A model generated the notes under the pieces. It did not search any database, was not told the DNA's origin, and saw nothing but the letters and a program-made list of their open reading frames with translations. Of a DNA stretch of 64,000 nt, positions 9,037-18,269 are shown piece after piece (the first letter of the stretch is position 1; each line of letters starts with the position of its first letter). The translations under genes were made by a program, and so were the position numbers. The stretch spans positions 1,240,001-1,304,000 of the forward strand of contig JACKOF010000001.1 in the NCBI GenBank assembly GCA_024234435.1, given 5' to 3'. The DNA is from Pseudomonadales bacterium (lineage in GTDB: Bacteria > Pseudomonadota > Gammaproteobacteria > Pseudomonadales > Porticoccaceae).

Positions 9037-9753
9037 TTAAATCAGGTTCCATTGAAGGGCCAGAGCGACGGCTTCGGGAGTTGTGCGAGCCGATAACGTA
9101 GTTTTGATTTTTGCTATGTGCTTATCTACAGCGTTTTGTGAAATAGACAATATATCTGAAATTTGTTTGGTTAGTTTGCCATTGACCAACAGTAACATTA
9201 CCTCTTGCTGCCGCGAGGTAAGCTGCGGGGAGTTGTTACCCAAAAACAGCTCTTTATGTTGACGAAGGAAGCCCTGATTACACCGCTGCCCTAGTTCATA
9301 TAATTCTTTTTCAATCGTCCCAATATAAGCGTTCAACTCCGCTAAAGAACCATCAAATGATAAAGCCAATACCGCTTTAAAACCTTTGACATTCTTTAAC
9401 GGTAAGACAACACCCTTATTTACTGCGAAATCAGCGTTAAGCGACATCAGCTCTCGCTGTCTCGGCGTTAATATTGCTGACTGCCTGACTTTTCTGAAAC
9501 TGGTGGGATCGTCATGCTTAAACCAATACGGAGTAAACGGATCTACACGGGCAAAATCAAGCTGGTTATAAGATTCAATAAAACCATCCGGGTAGCTACT
9601 CACCCTGTTAACTCTAATATTGCTGTTATCGTGATAATTGGGAATAGCGGAGTAAATCCAATGGTCGAACCCTAATACTGATAAGCGCTCAATAACCTTA
9701 CCTGGATGGCCGCGGTTAAAACTTGTGGCAGGTATTGTTTGGCATTTCTGCAT
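9037..9753 (-). CDS. LuxR-family regulator with autoinducer-binding domain (LuxR solo)
   Basis: 238 residues. The N-terminal half (~15-165) matches the autoinducer-binding domain: FDHWIYS, a Tyr then VDPFTPYWF (D-P and W positions of TraR/LasR) and the conserved glycine in KGVVLPL. The C-terminal ~60 residues are a LuxR helix-turn-helix (LTSRQQEVMLLLVNGKLTKQ, then AVDKHIAKIK). The start has a strong GGAGGGG site. No luxI-type synthase is in the window, so it is likely a solo responding to foreign or non-AHL signals. It is followed by pgsA after 26 bases only because pgsA ends there; pgsA belongs to the uvrY-uvrC operon. Confidence 0.93.
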   Translation of the reverse strand: MQKCQTIPATSFNRGHPGKVIERLSVLGFDHWIYSAIPNYHDNSNIRVNRVSSYPDGFIESYNQLDFARVDPFTPYWFKHDDPTSFRKVRQSAILTPRQRELMSLNADFAVNKGVVLPLKNVKGFKAVLALSFDGSLAELNAYIGTIEKELYELGQRCNQGFLRQHKELFLGNNSPQLTSRQQEVMLLLVNGKLTKQISDILSISQNAVDKHIAKIKTTLSARTTPEAVALALQWNLI

Positions 9754-9778
9754 ACGTAACCCCCTCCCAGCCTGGGTC

Positions 9779-10339
9779 TCAACTACTGGTTTCTTTAAGC
9801 GTCGGCCAAGCGGCTTTAAGATACATCACCATCGACCACAGAGTCAGTATTGCTGCGGCATACAGCAGCACAATACCCAAATAGGAATAGACCGGGTACT
9901 GCTCAGGATTTACCAGCAATAATACAGCGATAGCAATCATCTGCAGGGTGGTTTTGATTTTACCGACAAACGAAACAGCAACACTGGTGCGAGCGCCAAT
10001 TTCTGCCATCCATTCCCGCAATGCAGAGATAACGATTTCACGACCGATGATGACCATAGTGGGCAATGCAAACGCTATGCTGGAATAGCTCTCCAGCAGC
10101 ATTAATAACGCTACGGCAACGATCAGCTTGTCTGCAACAGGGTCAAGAAACGCACCAAAAGGGGTGTGTTGATCCAGCTTTCGGGCCAGATAACCATCCA
10201 GCCAGTCAGTTATTGCGGCAAGGCCAAAGATTGCCGCACTAGCCAAATAGCGTCCTTCCCAAGGCAAATAGAACGCCAGTACGAATAGCGGAATAAGCAC
10301 AATCCGCAACAGGGTAAGAATATTTGGCAAGTTCCACAT
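9779..10339 (-). CDS. pgsA: CDP-diacylglycerol-glycerol-3-phosphate 3-phosphatidyltransferase
   Basis: 186 residues, inner-membrane enzyme making phosphatidylglycerophosphate, the committed step to phosphatidylglycerol and cardiolipin. The CDP-alcohol phosphotransferase signature D-G-x2-A-R-x8-G-x3-D-x3-D is complete: DGYLARKLDQ then FGAFLDPVAD (~residues 57-80). Several hydrophobic helices follow. The ATG at 10339 (MWNLPN) is chosen because homologues begin there and AGAGGA precedes it; an open frame extends 12 codons further. It ends the uvrY-uvrC-pgsA operon, a common gammaproteobacterial order. Confidence 0.96.
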   Translation of the reverse strand: MWNLPNILTLLRIVLIPLFVLAFYLPWEGRYLASAAIFGLAAITDWLDGYLARKLDQHTPFGAFLDPVADKLIVAVALLMLLESYSSIAFALPTMVIIGREIVISALREWMAEIGARTSVAVSFVGKIKTTLQMIAIAVLLLVNPEQYPVYSYLGIVLLYAAAILTLWSMVMYLKAAWPTLKETSS

Positions 10340-10383
10340 AGGGTCCTCTTTGTCAGGTTCAGGATGAAGTAACAATGTTCAAC

Positions 10384-12207
10384 TTACCCATTGCGCAAGG
10401 CACTGTAAATAGCTTCTGCAACTTTTCGGCTGATTGTGGGAACTCGCATTAATTCAGCAACGCTGGCCCGCTCAACCTCTTTAAGTCCTCCAAAAAAACG
10501 CAACAATTCACGCCTTCGTCCAGGCCCGACCCCCTCAATGTTTTCCAACGGAGAAGTTCTGCGTTTTTTATCGCGACGCTGCCGGTGACCGGTAATCGCA
10601 AACCGGTGTGCCTCATCACGAACCTGCTGCACTAACAGCAACCCGGATGACTGGATATCAAGCTCAATTTCCCTGTCACCCACTACAAGAAACAGCGTTT
10701 CAAAACCCGGCTTGCGGGTAACCCCCTTGGCAACTCCAACCACCGTAATGCCTGCTACACCAAGTTCGTTCAGTGCCGACTGTGCCTTCCTCATTTGCCC
10801 GATGCCACCATCAATGAGAAGCACATCCGGCATTTTACCTTCGCCTTTTTGCAGGCGGGTGTAACGCCGGGTCAACGCTTGCTCCATTGCCGCGTAATCA
10901 TCTCCCGGTTCAATACCTTCAATATTGAAACGCCTGTAATCGGATTTAACCGCACCTTCCTGATTGAAAACCACACATGAGGCAACCGTGGCTTCACCGC
11001 TGCTATGGCTGATATCAAAACACTCCAGCCGCTCGGGAGGCTCGTCCATCTGTAATGCTTCACCCAAAGCCGTAAATTTCTGCAGCAAATTCTTTCGTTC
11101 CGCCAGACGCCCCGCCAGGTTCTGCTGTGCAGTACGCAACGCAAGTTGCAACCATTGCTGCCGGGTACTTCGGCTGCGGGAATTAATCAAAACCTTTCTG
11201 CCCGCCGCTCCACTCAGGGCGGACTCCAGCAGCTCCTCATCCGGTATCGTCTCCGGCAGCAGCACCTCTCTGGGGAAATCTCCCCGGGCACCTTCCCGCA
11301 AGTAGTACTGCGGCATAAAGTCCACCAGCACATCGGCAGAAGATGAAGCCAGAGGGACTTTAGGATAAAAGCTGCGGCTTCCCAGTATCCGCCCATGGCG
11401 GATGTAAAGCATGTGTACGCAAGCCTTGTCACCCTCATTGGCCGCAGCTATTACATCAATATTACCTTTGCCTGACTCGATAACCTGCTCGGCCTGTACC
11501 TTGCGCAATGAAATAATCTGATCTCGTATTTCTGCCGCCCGCTCATAGGCAAATTCGGCAGCAGCCTTGTCCATATCCTTTTCCAGCTCACGCACCAGCT
11601 TATCACTGCCACCTTGTAAGAACATGGCTGTATGGCGCACATCACGTTGATAGCTTTTGGTGTCTATCAACCCCACACAGGGTGCCGTGCATCGTTTTAT
11701 CTGATATTGCAGGCAAGGTCTGGCGCGATTCCGGAAAACAGCGTCTTCACATTGCCGGACCCGAAACGTTTTCTGTAGAAAACTCATGCTGTCTCGCACT
11801 GCCTGAGCCCCGGGAAACGGACCAAAATAACTGCCTTTGCGTTTTTTGGCCCCCCGATGAAAGGATAACCGGGGATACGAATCACGGTCCGACAGAAAAA
11901 TGTAAGGGTAGGACTTATCGTCTCGCAACAGAATATTATAAGGCGGCCGAGCCTGCTTGATCAGGTTCTGTTCCAGTATTAAGGCTTCCACTTCGGTTTC
12001 AGTAATCGTGACATCAATTCGGGCGATGCGGGATACCAATGCCTGTGTTTTCGGCGGCAACCCGGATTTTCGGAAATAACTGCTCACTCGCTTGCGCAAA
12101 TTGCGGGCTTTACCCACATAAAGCACTGCGCCTTCGGCATCAATCATCTGATAAATGCCCGGGTGCTGGGTAAGTTGCTTGAGAAAAGGCTGGTAATCGA
12201 ACGACAT
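10384..12207 (-). CDS. uvrC: Excinuclease ABC subunit C
   Basis: About 607 residues. UvrC makes the two incisions around bulky lesions after UvrAB loading. The GIY-YIG nuclease domain (GIY at ~17, VLYVGKARN at ~29) performs the 3' cut. A UVR motif for UvrB binding lies near 205 (EKDMDKAAAEFAYERAAEI). The RNase H-like domain (~370-540) performs the 5' cut and includes FDISHSSGE and LLIDGGIGQM. Tandem helix-hairpin-helix motifs close the protein (ENIEGVGPGRRRELL). The ATG at 12207 is preferred over TTG at 12213. uvrY lies 83 bases upstream. Confidence 0.97.
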   Translation of the reverse strand: MSFDYQPFLKQLTQHPGIYQMIDAEGAVLYVGKARNLRKRVSSYFRKSGLPPKTQALVSRIARIDVTITETEVEALILEQNLIKQARPPYNILLRDDKSYPYIFLSDRDSYPRLSFHRGAKKRKGSYFGPFPGAQAVRDSMSFLQKTFRVRQCEDAVFRNRARPCLQYQIKRCTAPCVGLIDTKSYQRDVRHTAMFLQGGSDKLVRELEKDMDKAAAEFAYERAAEIRDQIISLRKVQAEQVIESGKGNIDVIAAANEGDKACVHMLYIRHGRILGSRSFYPKVPLASSSADVLVDFMPQYYLREGARGDFPREVLLPETIPDEELLESALSGAAGRKVLINSRSRSTRQQWLQLALRTAQQNLAGRLAERKNLLQKFTALGEALQMDEPPERLECFDISHSSGEATVASCVVFNQEGAVKSDYRRFNIEGIEPGDDYAAMEQALTRRYTRLQKGEGKMPDVLLIDGGIGQMRKAQSALNELGVAGITVVGVAKGVTRKPGFETLFLVVGDREIELDIQSSGLLLVQQVRDEAHRFAITGHRQRRDKKRRTSPLENIEGVGPGRRRELLRFFGGLKEVERASVAELMRVPTISRKVAEAIYSALRNG

Positions 12208-12290
12208 AGGCAAATTGTAACCCAGCCGGGCGTGGTTTTGACGTTCAAATATTGGAGATGAGAAGGAAATTTATCCGAGGTTTTACCTCA

Positions 12291-12941
12291 TTAAACCAGA
12301 TCTGAAGGATCCACCAGACCAAACTTAACGGCCGACAGCGTCAGCTCTACATCATTGTTGACACCCACTTTTTCAAAAATCCGGTATTTGTAAGTATTGA
12401 TGGTTTTCGGGCTGACATGAAGTGTGTCGGCAATATCTGATACCCGCCGACCGCTGGTGATCATTTCTGCTACCTGCAATTCACGCTCGGATAACTGACT
12501 GAAAGGCGATGCATCCAGCCTGCCATTCAGGTTACTGGTCACCATCTGCTGGGCCAGGGTCGGGCTGACGTAGACTTTATTCATTATCACTGTCTGCACC
12601 GCCATACTCACTTCGGCGGAGTCTGCATTTTTAGTGATATAACCGGAAGCACCTGCATTCAGCAAACGTGATGGATAAACCTCGTCACTAAACGCGCTGA
12701 CCACAATAACCTTGATTTCCGGGTGTGCAGCCAGAATACGGCGGGTAGCTTCAAGACCACCTATGCCAGGCATGCGGATATCCATAAACACAATATCCGG
12801 GTGGTATTGGCGAACTTTTTCAAGACTTGTTTCACCACTGTCCGCTTCAGCCACAACACAAATGCCCGGCACGTCATTCAAGAGCCGGATAATGCCCAGA
12901 CGGACCAGGTCGTGATCATCCACTACCAACACTTTTTTCAT
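12291..12941 (-). CDS. uvrY: Response regulator UvrY/GacA
   Basis: 216 residues from the ATG at 12941, where homologues begin (MKKVLVVDDHDLVR). The receiver domain has the DD pair at 8-9, the phospho-acceptor aspartate in VFMDIRMPG (~54) and the later Thr/Lys positions. The C-terminal NarL/LuxR helix-turn-helix (LSERELQVAEMITSGRRVSD) binds DNA. In this family the BarA/GacS kinase is the partner and the small RNAs that titrate CsrA/RsmA are the targets. Neither is in the window. Position ahead of uvrC is typical. Confidence 0.94.
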   Translation of the reverse strand: MKKVLVVDDHDLVRLGIIRLLNDVPGICVVAEADSGETSLEKVRQYHPDIVFMDIRMPGIGGLEATRRILAAHPEIKVIVVSAFSDEVYPSRLLNAGASGYITKNADSAEVSMAVQTVIMNKVYVSPTLAQQMVTSNLNGRLDASPFSQLSERELQVAEMITSGRRVSDIADTLHVSPKTINTYKYRIFEKVGVNNDVELTLSAVKFGLVDPSDLV

Positions 12942-13028
12942 AGCAGTTCCCGCAGCCACTCTCTCCATCACCACCATCCCTGTGTCTTAATACTTTTCTG
13001 GCTTAGTTCATCAAACCATAGACCGGGC

Positions 13029-14042
13029 TCACAAATAAACCCTGGGTTCTATTTCCAAGCTAACACCATACCGCTCTTTCACCGAGGCGGAAATATCGGC
13101 TGCCAGCTCAAGCAGCTCCAATCCGCTGCCCCCGTTATTAACCAGCACCAAAGCTTGATGTTCGTGAACACCGACATTACCACGCCGAAAGCCTTTCCAG
13201 CCGCACTGTTCTATCAGCCACCCGGCAGCCAGTTTTTCTTCATTGCCAGGCTGGGAATAACTCACCAGCGCTGGGAATTTGCATCGGATTTCTTCAGCCT
13301 GCTTTGAACTGATGACCGGGTTTTTAAAAAAGCTGCCTACATTGGGTGCTTTTTCAGGGTCCGGCAGTTTGCTGCGACGTATGGCACACACTGTTTCTGC
13401 CACTAATTCCGGTGTTATGTCTTCCGTCTCACGCAGCGCAGACTGCAGTGCCGGGTACTCAATTCTCAACGCCGCCTCGGTGGAAAGTGTCAGCTGAATG
13501 TCACAAATGGCAAAGCGGTCACGGTAACGGTGTTTGAAAATACTGTCACGGTAACCAAACTGGCAATCTGCGGCATCCATACGGATAACTTCTCCCGAAT
13601 TCAGATCAACCGCTTTCAGCGCCACGAAGCGATCTTTCAGTTCCACCCCGTAGGCACCAATGTTCTGAATGGGTGCAGCACCGGCCATACCCGGAATCAG
13701 AGCCAGATTCTCTAGCCCGAACCATCGGTTAGCCAGTGTAATTTCAACCAGTTTATGCCAGTTTTCACCGGCGCCCACCGTCATTAATCGCCTGTCATCA
13801 GTTTGCTCGTCCAACCGTAAACCGGGAATAGCGATGGCAATCACCAGACCAGCCATATGTTTTGTCAGTACCACGTTCGTACCACCGCCCAGAATGGTAA
13901 TAGGGTAACAGTGCTGGTTGGCGTAACGGATGGCTTCCTGCAATTGCTCAACAGTAGTGATGCGGCAAAAGAACTCTGCCTTAACATCTATCGCCAGACT
14001 ATTGTGCTGCCTTAACGAGCGGCCGGTTTCCAGCGTCAACAT
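13029..14042 (-). CDS. murB: UDP-N-acetylenolpyruvoylglucosamine reductase
   Basis: About 337 residues. MurB reduces the enolpyruvyl group with NADPH and FAD to form UDP-N-acetylmuramic acid, a cytoplasmic step of peptidoglycan synthesis. The FAD domain has ITILGGGTNVVLT (~50) and IPGMAGAAPIQNIGAYGVE (~120). RDSIFKHR (~170) and VGSFFKNPVI (~240) are catalytic-region motifs, and the type I C-terminus ends with a GVHEHQALVLVNNG motif. The ATG at 14042 has GGTGA ahead of it; an ATG at 14057 overlaps the phosphatase gene by 11 bases. It is the last gene of the msbA-to-murB block. Confidence 0.96.
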   Translation of the reverse strand: MLTLETGRSLRQHNSLAIDVKAEFFCRITTVEQLQEAIRYANQHCYPITILGGGTNVVLTKHMAGLVIAIAIPGLRLDEQTDDRRLMTVGAGENWHKLVEITLANRWFGLENLALIPGMAGAAPIQNIGAYGVELKDRFVALKAVDLNSGEVIRMDAADCQFGYRDSIFKHRYRDRFAICDIQLTLSTEAALRIEYPALQSALRETEDITPELVAETVCAIRRSKLPDPEKAPNVGSFFKNPVISSKQAEEIRCKFPALVSYSQPGNEEKLAAGWLIEQCGWKGFRRGNVGVHEHQALVLVNNGGSGLELLELAADISASVKERYGVSLEIEPRVYL

Positions 14043-14046
14043 CCGG

Positions 14047-14529
14047 TCACCATCCATGCTGTTCGCAAATGTGATTCAACAGCCCCGCTGAAGCCCGCTC
14101 GACCAGATCAAACACATCCTCAAAGCCCTGCTTGCCGCCAAAGTAAGGATCTGGCACCTCCTCCAAAGGTCCCCCACCAAAAGGCAGAAACAGCCCGAGA
14201 TAACCTTTATAGCGGTCATCACGCATTTCTTTAAGATCGGCCAGATTCTGATAATCCATCGCCAGAATGTAATCGAACAGCTGGAAGTCACCACGAGTGA
14301 CCCGGCGGGCGCGCAGGTGACTCATATCCATTCCCCGACCCAGCGCCGTCGCCTGCGCCCTTTTATCAGGTGGCTTGCCGATATGCCAATCGCCGGTTCC
14401 GGCAGAATCCACAATCACTCTACCGGAAAGGCCTCGCTCGCTAACCATGGCTTCAAACATACTGTGTGCAGTAGGCGAACGACAAATATTGCCAAGGCAA
14501 ACAAACAACACGCCGACATCTGCTTTCAT
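14047..14529 (-). CDS. Low-molecular-weight protein tyrosine phosphatase
   Basis: 160 residues. The P-loop VCLGNICRSP near the N-terminus gives the CX5R signature with nucleophilic cysteine, and the acid/base aspartate is in PDPYFGG (~127). In this position Pseudomonas carries the ptpA-type phosphatase between kdsB and murB. Its ATG overlaps the kdsB stop (TGATG), so it is translationally coupled to kdsB. The substrate is unknown. No tyrosine kinase for capsule export (Wzc) is near. Confidence 0.93.
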   Translation of the reverse strand: MKADVGVLFVCLGNICRSPTAHSMFEAMVSERGLSGRVIVDSAGTGDWHIGKPPDKRAQATALGRGMDMSHLRARRVTRGDFQLFDYILAMDYQNLADLKEMRDDRYKGYLGLFLPFGGGPLEEVPDPYFGGKQGFEDVFDLVERASAGLLNHICEQHGW

Positions 14530-15305
14530 CAGATATCTTCGCCCATCAGATCAACAATCCGCAGCAGGTCCGCTTCGGTATCTACTCCACCGGGCACATC
14601 TGCAACCGCCTCGGCAATGTGAATACCGGTGCCATTCCACAAAAAGCGCAGTTGCTCCAAGCATTCCAGCTGCTCCATGGGGGCAACCGGCCAGCCAACA
14701 AACTGATCCAGCTGTTCCACACGGTAGGCATAAATACCGATATGACGCATGGGCTTTAATGTCTCAGACATGCGCTGCATCGGGTCGTCAACTTCTCCAG
14801 CCAGAAGGTCGCGGGGCCAAGGGATAGGTGCCCGGCTAAAATACATGGCCATACCCCGGGCATCCGCTAGCGCCTTGACCACGTTGGGGTTCCGGAAATC
14901 GTCGTATTTGAAAATAGCTTCAACCAGTGTTGCCACACCCGCATGAGGGTTGTTTGACAGATTTTCTGCCACCTGATTAATCACCTCTGGCGGGATCAAC
15001 GGCTCATCGCCCTGGACATTAACAACAATATCCTGGGCATTGAGGCCCAATATCCCTGCCACCTCCTGAAGTCGATCAGTACCCGACGGATGCTCTGCCG
15101 ATGTCATACAGCAGTCACCACCAAAGTCCTCAACGACATCGGCAATACGCTGATCGTCAGTCGCCACGACTACCCGATCAGCGGCACTGAGTGAGGCCTG
15201 TTCGTAGACGCGCTGAATCATAGGCTTGCCAGCAATGTCACGCAATGGTTTACCAGGCAAGCGAGACGAACTGTAGCGAGCGGGAATGACAACATTAAAT
15301 TTCAT
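14529..15305 (-). CDS. kdsB: 3-deoxy-manno-octulosonate cytidylyltransferase
   Basis: 258 residues. KdsB activates Kdo with CTP to CMP-Kdo for lipopolysaccharide core synthesis. Motifs: RYSSSRLPGKPL (~10, nucleotide loop), VVNVQGDEPLIPP (~95) and ARGMAMYFSRAPIPWPR (~130). Length fits the family (248-255). The ATG at 15305 lies 7 bases after AAGG; a TTG two codons earlier is less likely. It follows lpxK by 55 bases. The small Trm112-like gene often found between lpxK and kdsB in gammaproteobacteria is absent. Confidence 0.97.
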   Translation of the reverse strand: MKFNVVIPARYSSSRLPGKPLRDIAGKPMIQRVYEQASLSAADRVVVATDDQRIADVVEDFGGDCCMTSAEHPSGTDRLQEVAGILGLNAQDIVVNVQGDEPLIPPEVINQVAENLSNNPHAGVATLVEAIFKYDDFRNPNVVKALADARGMAMYFSRAPIPWPRDLLAGEVDDPMQRMSETLKPMRHIGIYAYRVEQLDQFVGWPVAPMEQLECLEQLRFLWNGTGIHIAEAVADVPGGVDTEADLLRIVDLMGEDI

Positions 15306-15360
15306 ATTCAAACCTTGGGAAAAATCACGTTAACGGGGCAAGTCGTCACAGACTTTCGAA

Positions 15361-16377
15361 TTATGCCGTTTTTTTCGTTTGGCAACAGATGACCTTTTGC
15401 ACTAACTGCTGTAAAAAGTGCTCATCAACTCTGGCCGCGACTGACAATGACCAGATATCCACATCCACCGTTCCGGGGTCAAAATCAACCAGCTTTACCG
15501 CATCCTTGGCGGTCACAACAACAGGCTTTCGGTCCTCAAACAACAACTCGCTGCCGGTAAAGACATGATGGTCCGGATACGCATGCAGCTCCACATCAAA
15601 CCCCAGCCGTTGCAATGTGTCGGCAAACCGTTGCGGATGACCGATACCGGCAACCGCGTGTACCTTTTTATCGCCGCTCCAGGCATGCGCGTCAATCACC
15701 TTCTGATCACCCAAGCGGGTAAATGCCAATGCTTCAATCGCCATCTCATAACGACCAGGGTGACTCAGGAAAAAGTCTCCTGATGCCGTGTTGACCACAA
15801 CAAAATCTACTGTTTGCAATCGCTCTGGTGGTTCTCGCAGCGGCCCGGCTGGCAGACAGAAACCATTACCGAAGCCCCGCTGACCATCTATCACAGCAAT
15901 CTCAATATCACGCTGCATTGCATAATGTTGCAAACCGTCATCACTGAATACGACATCACAATCCTGCTGTTGCAGCAGGTAGTGAACAGCCCGGTCACGA
16001 TCTGGATCCACAACCACCGGGCACTTTCCCGCGTACAGCAGAGGCTCATCCCCCACTTCGCTAGACACGCTACCCGGAGTAACCAAACAAGGATATGACA
16101 AGCATTTGCCACCGTAACCGCGGCTGACAACGCCAGGACGAAAGCCCTGCCCGGTAAAGTAATCAATAATAGACAGCAACAGTGGGGTTTTTCCGGTGCC
16201 ACCCACAGAAATATTACCCACCACCACCACCGGAACAGAAAATGGCGGCCTGACTTTTTTCTGCAACCGCCGTTTGCGAAACCCGGACAGACCTGTAAAC
16301 AGCCAACTGAGCGGTAACAGTAAAGCCGCCCAGCTGCCGCGACGGTACCAGGCTCTTTCCAATGCTGACTGGTTCAT
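15361..16377 (-). CDS. lpxK: Tetraacyldisaccharide 4'-kinase
   Basis: 338 residues. LpxK phosphorylates the 4' position of the lipid A disaccharide at the cytoplasmic face of the inner membrane. The N-terminal amphipathic segment (WAALLLPLSWLFTGLSGF) anchors it, and the P-loop GGTGKTPLL is near residue 60. The DDGLQHY motif around 142 and the kinase core KDAVK (~290) are present. It sits 21 bases after msbA on the same strand, the classic msbA-lpxK pair coupling lipid A completion with its export. Confidence 0.96.
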   Translation of the reverse strand: MNQSALERAWYRRGSWAALLLPLSWLFTGLSGFRKRRLQKKVRPPFSVPVVVVGNISVGGTGKTPLLLSIIDYFTGQGFRPGVVSRGYGGKCLSYPCLVTPGSVSSEVGDEPLLYAGKCPVVVDPDRDRAVHYLLQQQDCDVVFSDDGLQHYAMQRDIEIAVIDGQRGFGNGFCLPAGPLREPPERLQTVDFVVVNTASGDFFLSHPGRYEMAIEALAFTRLGDQKVIDAHAWSGDKKVHAVAGIGHPQRFADTLQRLGFDVELHAYPDHHVFTGSELLFEDRKPVVVTAKDAVKLVDFDPGTVDVDIWSLSVAARVDEHFLQQLVQKVICCQTKKTA

Positions 16378-16398
16378 GAATAGGCTATCACCGCGAAC

Positions 16399-18267
16399 TC
16401 ACGAGTCTTCCCGTTGTTCGGTAAACTGCTTGCGGTACAGGCTGGCATAACGTCCACCCGACTCCAGTAATGTACGATGACTGCCCTGCTCCACAATTCG
16501 TCCCTGTTCAAGAACCAGAATGCGATCACAATTTTCGACCGTGCTCAGTCGGTGTGCAATCACAAATGTCGTCCTACCTTTCATTAAACCTTCAAGCGCC
16601 GCTTGAATATGGTGCTCTGATTCAGTGTCCAGTGCCGAGGTAGCCTCATCCAGAATTAACACGGGCGCATCTTTCAACAACGCACGGGCAATAGCCAGTC
16701 GCTGACGCTGCCCACCGGACAGCATCACGCCGTCATCACCGACCACCGTTTTAAAACCTTCTGGCAACTGTTCAATAAAGCCCAGAGCGTGGGCCGCCCT
16801 TGCTGCAGCCCGAACCTCTTCCTCACTCCGACCAGCAAGCTCGCCATAGGCAATATTGTTATAAATCGTGTCGTTAAAAAGCGTCACGTTCTGTGATACC
16901 AGTGCAACATGATCGCGCAGGTTGGCAAGGGTGTAATCGTTAACATCCACACCGTCCAGCAAAATTTCGCCCTGAGTGTGCCTATAAAATCGAGGAATTA
17001 AGCTCACCAGTGTTGTTTTACCGCTGCCCGACGCGCCGACCAACGCCACAGACTCGCCCGCAGCCACACTAAAATTAATGTCGTTGAGTACCGGCTGTTC
17101 ACCATCGTAGGAAAAGCTGACACCCCTGAACTCGAAATCACCTCTGACCCGGGGTTTCTCAATGGTGCCTAAATCCGTTTCTTCTCCTTCATCCAGCGTG
17201 GTAAAGATAGTCCCGGCTGCCGCCACCCCTCGCTGAATAATACTGTTGACTTCAGAAAGCTGCCGGATAGGTTTCGCCATAAGACCGGCAGCCAATAAAA
17301 ACTGCACAAACTCCCCACCAGACATATCGGTAAGCACCTCTGGCGATAAGGCCATCCAGACAAGTACCGATAAAGATGCGCCCACCAGCATTTGAATAAC
17401 CGGCGTACTTAACCCTTCCGCCACAGCCAGTTTCATTTGCTGCCTGCGATTATAGTTGCTGGCGCGAAACATTCGTTTGCGTTCATAATCCTCGCCACCG
17501 AACAGACGCATTTCCCGATAACCACTGACGGATTCCTGCGTCACCTGAGTCACGTCACCCACCGACGCCTGAATACGCCGACTCAGAGTGCGAAATCGTT
17601 TACTGACGAGCCCCACGAGAATGCCTATCACCGGTAATACCAGCAAAAAAATGATTGCCAACCGCCAATTCAGATAAAACAGATAAAAGACCAGACCAAT
17701 AACCAGAGAACCGGCACGAAATACGGTTTTTAGCGCGCCGGTTGCCGCCTGTGTCACCTGCGCCACATGAAAAGTGACTCTGGAAACCAAATGCCCGGAC
17801 ATACTCTGATCAAAATAGTGACTGGGCAAACGGGTGTATTTGTTAAACAGCATGATGCGCAAATTGTGAACCAGATACTGCGTGACGTAAGACATGCAGT
17901 AACTGCCGACAAAAAACCCGATACCACGAACCACCACAATACCGAACATCACCAGTGGAATAATGAAACGGCTGCCAAGGCCACCAACGTCATCCGACAA
18001 CAAACCGACTAACCAGGAGGTAATTCCGCTTCCCTGCCCGCTTGCAACAGCAGGCAATTCCGCTGAATCTCCCGACGTTGCGGCAATGGTATTGATGGTA
18101 TAACCAAACAGGTCGACGGAAAGAATTTCCATCGAGGAAAACAGCATCAGACCCAGGATACTGAGTAAAAAAACGCTCCAGTACAGTTTCAGCTGCGATA
18201 ATAATCGAAAATAAACCTGTGCCCCGGACATGGAGGGGTGAACTTCTTCGTACTTATCCCTTGTCAC
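16399..18267 (-). CDS. msbA: Lipid A export ATP-binding/permease protein MsbA
   Basis: 622 residues, homodimeric ABC flippase moving lipid A-core across the inner membrane. Six membrane helices occupy ~25-330 and the nucleotide-binding domain ~370-610: Walker A GASGSGKTTL, signature LSGGQRQRLAIARALL, Walker B VLILDEATSAL and the switch histidine in VIAHRLS. The GTG start at 18267 has GGGAG five bases upstream and immediately follows the exbD stop; an internal ATG 12 codons on has no ribosome site. An unusually long periplasmic loop (~55-80) separates helices 1 and 2. Confidence 0.95.
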   Translation of the reverse strand: MTRDKYEEVHPSMSGAQVYFRLLSQLKLYWSVFLLSILGLMLFSSMEILSVDLFGYTINTIAATSGDSAELPAVASGQGSGITSWLVGLLSDDVGGLGSRFIIPLVMFGIVVVRGIGFFVGSYCMSYVTQYLVHNLRIMLFNKYTRLPSHYFDQSMSGHLVSRVTFHVAQVTQAATGALKTVFRAGSLVIGLVFYLFYLNWRLAIIFLLVLPVIGILVGLVSKRFRTLSRRIQASVGDVTQVTQESVSGYREMRLFGGEDYERKRMFRASNYNRRQQMKLAVAEGLSTPVIQMLVGASLSVLVWMALSPEVLTDMSGGEFVQFLLAAGLMAKPIRQLSEVNSIIQRGVAAAGTIFTTLDEGEETDLGTIEKPRVRGDFEFRGVSFSYDGEQPVLNDINFSVAAGESVALVGASGSGKTTLVSLIPRFYRHTQGEILLDGVDVNDYTLANLRDHVALVSQNVTLFNDTIYNNIAYGELAGRSEEEVRAAARAAHALGFIEQLPEGFKTVVGDDGVMLSGGQRQRLAIARALLKDAPVLILDEATSALDTESEHHIQAALEGLMKGRTTFVIAHRLSTVENCDRILVLEQGRIVEQGSHRTLLESGGRYASLYRKQFTEQREDS

Positions 18268-18269
18268 GT

